Positions 31,215 to 35,515 of a stretch of 35,515 bases of DNA are shown one piece after another; within the stretch, counting starts at the first letter, position 1, and every line of letters starts with the position of its first letter. The notes under the pieces are model-generated. The model searched no databases. It was not told where the DNA came from and saw only the letters and a program-made list of their open reading frames with translations. A program made the position numbers and the translations under genes. The DNA is from Streptomyces netropsis (GTDB taxonomy: Bacteria; Actinomycetota; Actinomycetes; Streptomycetales; Streptomycetaceae). The stretch spans positions 1 to 35,515 of the forward strand of contig NZ_JACHJG010000027.1 of the NCBI RefSeq assembly GCF_014203545.1, read 5' to 3'.

Positions 31215-32030
31215 CTACTGTGACAGACACGCTCGATTGAGTACATAGCGAGTAAGCGGTCGGTAGTAATCAGACCGCACAGTGTCATCAAGCGGAACGA
31301 CCACGGACACCCGCCCCTCGGCCTCTCCGACAAACGGAGCCGGGTCGTCCGAGTCGGCCAGGCCGATGGCCTCAAAACCCAGCTGACCTGCCCCGCAGAC
31401 CCATCCGTGGTCCCCGATGACCAGGGCCGGAAGGGGTCCGCCGGAGTCCGCCGCGGCCCCCAGGGCGACCCGAACCGGGAGGGGGGAATGGGTATGCGCG
31501 CCCGGCTCACTCCGGGGCGCTCGCGCGCCGGGTTCACGCATCAGCGCGACTCCCCTGACGTAGTCAAGGTTGTATGTGCGTACGCCGAACCGGGTCGTTA
31601 TGTCGACACTTCGACCCTGCGCAGGGGTGAGGACACCGCATCCGGCCGCCGAGAGACCGGCGGCCAACGCGGCGTAGAAACCGAGGAGCCGGTGGGGGTG
31701 CCCGGTGCCGATCAGCACCGGAGCGCCTGTCGCGGCCACCGTCGCGAGGCGGTCGGCGAAGGCATCGAGTGCCGCGATCGTGCGGTCGGGGTCGATCACA
31801 TCCTGCCCTGAAGCGTGCGCCGGATCGGCCGAAACTCCGCACTTTTGGCCCATCAGCTGTAACAACTCATCGAAACACCAGTCGTATTCGGGCTCCAACC
31901 CGATCAACGCCCGTGGATCACGGGCCGCGAACATCCGATACCGACTCAGGCTCCGCTCGCGGGTCGTGGCCACCGTGCCGGCCAGTCGGGCGACGAGCAG
32001 ATGCGCGCGCAGGGCGCGGGGGCTCAACAC
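31215..32030 (-). CDS. Conserved actinobacterial phosphatase-like protein
   Basis: The predicted protein has 271 residues, starting VLSPRALRAHLLVARLAGTV. Distinct conserved stretches are RDPRALIGLEPEYDW, GTGHPHRLLGFYAALA, GDHGWVCGAGQLGFEAIGLAD and DDTVRSDYYRPLTRYV. I recognise the sequence as a Streptomyces protein commonly named phosphatase, but I cannot point to a standard phosphatase motif. GTG 32030 or TTG 32027 may be the start, since GGGAG abuts both. No signal peptide or membrane segment is clear. It lies between bdtA and acuC on the same strand. Confidence 0.7.
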   Translation of the reverse strand: MLSPRALRAHLLVARLAGTVATTRERSLSRYRMFAARDPRALIGLEPEYDWCFDELLQLMGQKCGVSADPAHASGQDVIDPDRTIAALDAFADRLATVAATGAPVLIGTGHPHRLLGFYAALAAGLSAAGCGVLTPAQGRSVDITTRFGVRTYNLDYVRGVALMREPGARAPRSEPGAHTHSPLPVRVALGAAADSGGPLPALVIGDHGWVCGAGQLGFEAIGLADSDDPAPFVGEAEGRVSVVVPLDDTVRSDYYRPLTRYVLNRACLSQ

Positions 32031-32154
32031 GCTCCCGATGCTGGCGGACCGCCCCGCACCACACCGCGATTCATCCCCGGCGTCCCACGCGTGGGCTAAC
32101 GAGGACGGGCCCGGGACGTTCCCGACAGGCCGGGAAGGCCGGCCGCGACCGCCC

Positions 32155-32195
32155 GGACGCCGCATCGCCGGAAGGCCGGGACGCCGCCTCGCCGG
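32155..32195. repeat. Short direct repeat after acuC
   Basis: GGACGCCGCATCGCCGG (32155-32171) and GGACGCCGCCTCGCCGG (32179-32195) differ at one base and are 24 bp apart. They lie in the 184-nt gap after acuC, which otherwise shows nothing. Confidence 0.6.
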
Positions 32196-32214
32196 GGCGG
32201 CCACGGAGGCGGCG

Positions 32215-33387
32215 CTACGGCAGCAGGCCGTGCGCCGGGAACACCGCGCGGCGCGTCGCCAGGATCGCCTGGTCCAGCCGGTCCGCGGGGTCGTACCCGG
32301 ACGCCCCGAAGTCCCGCCACTGCGGCCGCAGCCCGTCCGTCATCCGCTGCGGCGCCAGCTGCCGGGTACGGGCGTAGACCTCGTCCCGCCACTCCTGCGG
32401 CACCGCCGACTCCGGGTCGACCGGCTGCCCCGCGGCGATCGCGACGAGATGGGTCCACGACCGCGGCACCACGTCCACCACCGCGTATCCACCACCGCCC
32501 AGCGCGACCCACCGGCCGTCCGCGTACGCGTGCGCCAGCTCGTGACACGCCTCCATCACCAGCCGCTGCGCGTCCAGCGACACCGCGAGGTGCGCCAGGG
32601 GATCGTCGAAGTGGGTGTCCGCGCCGTGCTGCGTCACCAGCACCTGCGGCCGGAACTCCGCCAGCAGTTCCGGCACCACGGCGTGGAAGGCCCGCAGCCA
32701 CCCCGCGTCCCCCGTCCCCGCCGGCAGCGCGAGGTTCACCGCACCGCCCTCGGCACCCGGCCCGCCGGTCTCCTCCGGCCACCCGGTCCCCGGGAACAGC
32801 GTCCGGGGGTGCTCGTGCAGAGAGATCGTGAGCACCCGGGGGTCCTCCCAGAACGCCGCCTGGACCCCGTCCCCGTGGTGCACGTCCACATCCACGTACG
32901 CGACCCGCTCGGCCCCCAGCTCCAGCAACCGCGCCACCGCCAGAGAGGCGTCGTTGTACACGCAGAAACCCGCGGCCGACCCCGGCATGGCGTGGTGCAG
33001 CCCACCCGCGAAATTCACCGCGTGCAGCGCGTCACCGCGCCACACCGCCTCGGCCGCCCCCACGGACTGCCCCGCGATCAGCGCCGACGCCTCGTGCATC
33101 GCCGCGAACGCCGGATCGTCCTCGGTACCCAGCCCGTACGAGCCGTCGGCCGACCCCGGATCGGCCGACGCCCGCCGGACCGCCGCCACATAGTCCTGCC
33201 GGTGCACCAGCCGCAGCGTCGACTCCCCCGCGGGCTTGGCCGCCACCAGGCCGACCGCACGGTCCAGCCCGAACGCCTCCACCAACCGCATGGTCAGCGC
33301 GAGCCGCACCGGATCCATCGGATGCCCGGGGCCGAAGTCATAGCCCGTTACTGCCTCGTCCCACATCAGTTGTGCGCGGCCGCTCAT
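32215..33387 (-). CDS. acuC: Acetoin utilization deacetylase AcuC-type (HDAC fold)
   Basis: This 390-residue zinc deacetylase belongs to the histone-deacetylase superfamily. It likely removes acetyl groups from proteins such as acetyl-CoA synthetase, as AcuC does in Bacillus. Motifs are GGLHHAMPGSAAGFCVYND, DVDVHHGDGVQAAFWED (zinc Asp/His) and QHGADTHFDDPLAHL, then GGGGY with the transition-state Tyr. ATG 33387 begins MSGRAQLMWD. The start overlaps the end of the upstream MFS gene by 50 nt. TATACC 8 nt before the ATG could also drive a separate leaderless transcript. Confidence 0.93.
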   Translation of the reverse strand: MSGRAQLMWDEAVTGYDFGPGHPMDPVRLALTMRLVEAFGLDRAVGLVAAKPAGESTLRLVHRQDYVAAVRRASADPGSADGSYGLGTEDDPAFAAMHEASALIAGQSVGAAEAVWRGDALHAVNFAGGLHHAMPGSAAGFCVYNDASLAVARLLELGAERVAYVDVDVHHGDGVQAAFWEDPRVLTISLHEHPRTLFPGTGWPEETGGPGAEGGAVNLALPAGTGDAGWLRAFHAVVPELLAEFRPQVLVTQHGADTHFDDPLAHLAVSLDAQRLVMEACHELAHAYADGRWVALGGGGYAVVDVVPRSWTHLVAIAAGQPVDPESAVPQEWRDEVYARTRQLAPQRMTDGLRPQWRDFGASGYDPADRLDQAILATRRAVFPAHGLLP

Positions 33388-34567
33388 GGCGACACGGTAT
33401 AGGGCGGGGTGCGGGGTCGAAGGCGCGGGCATACGGCACGGTCACGAGCACGAGCAACAGCGGTACGAGCATGGCCCCGCGGAGGCTCCATGCCGCCCCG
33501 AGTGCCCCCACAAGCGGCGAACCCACCAGAAAACCCACATAGTTGAAGATATTCAGCCGCGCGACGGCGGCGTCCGAGCCCTCAGGGCCGAAACGTTCGA
33601 AGCCGTGCCGCCCGGCCGCGGCGAAGGTCTGCGGCACGATCACGCACAGCCCGAGCCCCAGCACCGTGAACCCCGCTATCCCCACCCACGCCCCCGGCGC
33701 CAGGACCACCACCCCGAAGCCCCCGGCCGCGATCACCGCCCCGGTCCGCACGACCCCGACCGGCCCGAAGCGCCGCACCCCGAGATCCCCGACGGCACGA
33801 CCGAGCAAGGTCGTTGCCATATACACGTTGTAAGGCAGGGTGGACAGCTGCTCGGAACTCCCCAGGACGTCCTGGAGGTACTTGGCACTCCAGTTCGCCA
33901 CCGTCGAGTCCCCTATATAGACGAAGGCCATCACCAGGCACAGGGGAAGCAGGAACCTCAAGCCCGGGGTGGGCGGAGAGCCGGCGGCGACCTGGGATCG
34001 CGGCTCCCGCTGATCCGCGTACCAACGGCTCGCCGCGAGTGCCGCCGGGGCGAGGACGGCCATGAGCGGCCCGTACAGCACGATCAGCGACAGTCCCCAG
34101 TGGGCCCCCGCCCATGCGAGCGACGCCCCCATGATCCCGCCCAGGCTGTACGCGGCGTGGAAGCCGAGCATGATGCTGCGCCCGTACGCGCGCTGCAGGC
34201 TCACGCCGAGCATGTTCATCGACGCGTCCAGCGCGCCGACCGCCAGGCCGAAGACGGCGAGCGCGACCGCCACCTGTCCCAGGCCGTCACCGACACCCAC
34301 CGCGAGAAGGGCGAGACAGACGACGGGCTGCGCCCAGCGCAGTACGGGCCCGGGGCGCACCCTCTTCACCAGGCGCTCGGTACCGATGCTGCCGATGCCG
34401 GCGAGTATCGGAACGGCTGCGAGGAAGGCGGGTAACAGCCCGTCGGATATCCCGTACCGGTCCTGGACCGCCGGTATGCGGGTCACGAGGAGAGCGAACA
34501 CCACGCCCTGGACGAAAAAGCTGATCGCGAGGGACGTCCGGCCGTGCCGCAAGCGCGCATCCGTCAT
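33338..34567 (-). CDS. Major facilitator superfamily transporter
   Basis: This 409-residue membrane protein has about 11-12 hydrophobic segments, e.g. SLAISFFVQGVVFALLVT, LALLAVGVGDGLGQVAVALA, FVYIGDSTVANW and ILRGAMLVPLLLVLVTVPY-like C-terminal helices (AMLVPLLLVLVTVPY). The sequence resembles the FucP/YbjJ-like MFS group with ALDASMNMLGVSLQ. The substrate is unknown. ATG 34567 is chosen over GTG 34588; neither has a good ribosome-binding site. The last 17 codons overlap acuC. Confidence 0.88.
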   Translation of the reverse strand: MTDARLRHGRTSLAISFFVQGVVFALLVTRIPAVQDRYGISDGLLPAFLAAVPILAGIGSIGTERLVKRVRPGPVLRWAQPVVCLALLAVGVGDGLGQVAVALAVFGLAVGALDASMNMLGVSLQRAYGRSIMLGFHAAYSLGGIMGASLAWAGAHWGLSLIVLYGPLMAVLAPAALAASRWYADQREPRSQVAAGSPPTPGLRFLLPLCLVMAFVYIGDSTVANWSAKYLQDVLGSSEQLSTLPYNVYMATTLLGRAVGDLGVRRFGPVGVVRTGAVIAAGGFGVVVLAPGAWVGIAGFTVLGLGLCVIVPQTFAAAGRHGFERFGPEGSDAAVARLNIFNYVGFLVGSPLVGALGAAWSLRGAMLVPLLLVLVTVPYARAFDPAPRPIPCRHERPRTTDVGRGSNGL

Positions 34568-34604
34568 GGCCGGGGAGCGTATGGCCACCCGCGACGGGTG
34601 GACA

Positions 34605-34637
34605 GAGCGATCACACGACCAGTGGCGGAGCGATCAC
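34605..34637. promoter_or_regulatory. Direct repeats and hairpin upstream of the MFS gene
   Basis: GAGCGATCAC occurs at 34605-34614 and 34628-34637 (23 bp apart). A hairpin CCACCCG-CGA-CGGGTGG lies at 34585-34601. Together they occupy the 147-nt gap before the MFS gene and may be a regulator site. Confidence 0.4.
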
Positions 34638-34714
34638 CCGAACGCACCCGTCCACATGGGTGAATCGTTCTTGCGGCGAGTCGCCTTTCGCCCTGGGTTC
34701 CCCTGCCCGGGCTG

Positions 34715-35359
34715 TCAGGCGAGCAGGCGCGGCAGTTCCGTCAGCTCTCCGAAGTACCCCTTGGCGCCGGCCAGCTGGTCGGCCGGCGTCATCGACGTGA
34801 ATCCGTAGACGTCCATTCCCGCGGCATTCGCGGCCTGGATACCGAGGGGGCTGTCCTCGATGACGACGCAGCGCTCGGGCTCGACGCCCATCGAGCGGGC
34901 GGCGTGCAGGAACAGGTCGGGCGCCGGCTTTCCGTGGCCGACGTCTTCCGAGCTGAAGATCCACTCGTCCTCGAACCACTCGCCCAGGCCCGTCCGCCGG
35001 TGTCCGACCCGGATCCGCTCGTGGGTCCCGGAGGAGGCGACGCAGTACGCCACACCCTCGGCCACCAGCCATTCCAGTACTTCGGTGACGCCCTTCATCG
35101 GCTGGAGCTCCTGCTCGAACGCGGCGAAGGTGCGGGAATGCAGTGTCTCGTCGAAGTCCAGGGGAAGCTTCTGCCCGGTCCGCTCGAGAACGAGGTCGTG
35201 CACGCGGTGGACGGCGCCTCCCATGTAGTCGCGAAGGGACTCCTCGTAGCTGGTGGGGTGCCCCAGCTCGGAGAGGTAGGCGGCGAGGACCGTGTTGGCG
35301 ATCGGCTCGCTGTCGACGAGTACTCCGTCGTTGTCGAAGATGACGAGGTCATAGCGCAT
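34715..35359 (-). CDS. HAD superfamily hydrolase (beta-phosphoglucomutase/GPH-like)
   Basis: This 214-residue haloacid dehalogenase-type phosphatase has motif I FDNDGVLVDSEP (nucleophile Asp and acid/base Asp), motif II CVASSGTHERI, Lys in GHGKPAPDLFLHAA and motif IV VIEDSPLGIQAANAAGM. The helical cap (~15-85) marks subclass IA. The likely substrate is a small phosphorylated metabolite, unknown. ATG 35359 is the only reasonable start. It ends the leftward set next to the rRNA operon. Confidence 0.93.
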   Translation of the reverse strand: MRYDLVIFDNDGVLVDSEPIANTVLAAYLSELGHPTSYEESLRDYMGGAVHRVHDLVLERTGQKLPLDFDETLHSRTFAAFEQELQPMKGVTEVLEWLVAEGVAYCVASSGTHERIRVGHRRTGLGEWFEDEWIFSSEDVGHGKPAPDLFLHAARSMGVEPERCVVIEDSPLGIQAANAAGMDVYGFTSMTPADQLAGAKGYFGELTELPRLLA

Positions 35360-35382
35360 GACGTCACCCTAAACGCAAAAAT

Positions 35383-35419
35383 GCCTCAGGCCCCGAGTGA
35401 AAACTCGGGGCCTGAGGCT
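35383..35419 (-). terminator. rRNA operon terminator
   Basis: Perfect 16-bp stem GCCTCAGGCCCCGAGT (35383-35398) with its complement at 35404-35419, loop GAAAA. On the minus strand it is followed by a T-run (ATTTTTGCG), making it a canonical intrinsic terminator for the leftward rrn operon. Confidence 0.93.
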
Positions 35420-35427
35420 GAAAAATT

Positions 35428-35515
35428 GTTCGGCGGCGTCCTACTCTCCCACACGGTCCCCCATGCAGTACCATCGGCGCTGAAAGGCTTAGCTTCCGGG
35501 TTCGGAATGTAACCG
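35428..35515 (-). rRNA. rrf: 5S ribosomal RNA, 3' part (truncated by window end)
   Basis: Read on the minus strand, the last ~88 nt include CGGTTACATTCCGAACCCGG, AAGCTAAGCC, GATGGTACTGCA and GGGAGAGTAGGACGCCGCCG. These are hallmarks of actinobacterial 5S rRNA. The 5' end lies beyond 35515; the 3' end is set near 35428 from the terminal CGAACAA. The 23S and 16S genes are expected to the right. Confidence 0.95.

Noticed and set aside
1..35515. CRISPR arrays, insertion sequences and tRNA genes
   Set aside because: No regularly spaced short repeats with unique spacers, no transposase motifs and no cloverleaf were seen. The only array is the in-frame TPR repeat.

Overview
The window is high-GC actinobacterial DNA with third-position GC bias, GTG/TTG starts and overlapping stop/start codons. 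Its gene content identifies a Streptomyces chromosome. The rex-hemACDB operon, bldN-rsbN, bdtA, bS22 and argS/lysS are the conserved block known in S. coelicolor around SCO3303-SCO3330. All identifications come from reading the translated sequence; no database search was run.

Region 1 (1-~5600) is the right end of an integrative mobile element. It holds the 3' part of a TPR-repeat protein with an almost perfect 126-bp tandem array. This is followed by a RepSA-like HUH replication initiator, then an 8-bp-overlapping gene resembling the phiC31-type recombination directionality factor (RDF), and a convergent large serine integrase. The integrase carries a single-base frameshift near 5141. Two inverted repeats at 5438-5457 and 5480-5548 mark the likely junction with the chromosome. 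No transfer (tra/spd) genes are visible, so the rest of the element must lie to the left or be missing.

Region 2 (5726-13530) is ordinary chromosome. It contains a conserved actinobacterial protein, then a leftward STAS / GAF-ANTAR / GAF-ANTAR operon. That operon combines a STAS protein lacking the usual phospho-serine with two coupled RNA-binding sensor proteins. Next come ynfA, an SDR, a VOC protein, the RNA ligase rtcB and two tandem DUF3558-like lipoproteins. A 17-bp terminator hairpin at 13487-13526 closes the region.

Region 3 (13540-25496) starts with divergent class I lysS and argS and an RsbW-like ATPase. The haem operon follows, read leftward: rex-hemA-hemC-cysG/hemD-hemB. All four junctions are 4-nt overlaps. 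A Rex operator (23862-23879) sits on the promoter, so haem synthesis is tied to NADH/NAD+ redox state. A glutaredoxin-like gene and an HAD phosphatase run the other way and look leaderless.

Region 4 (25497-31214) is the developmental block: bldN (ECF sigma), a candidate BldN-type promoter, rsbN (anti-sigma), an acyltransferase, an epimerase-like protein lacking the SDR catalytic pair, bS22 and bdtA.

Region 5 (31215-35515) holds a phosphatase-like protein, acuC overlapping an MFS gene, an HAD hydrolase, and the terminator and 3' end of a 5S rRNA gene. An rRNA operon therefore lies to the right and is transcribed leftward.

The most promising material for new biology is: (a) the rep-RDF coupled unit facing a broken serine integrase, (b) the STAS/dual GAF-ANTAR operon, (c) the duplicated 3' end and hairpin between rsbN and the acyltransferase, and (d) the perfect palindrome in the rsbN leader.
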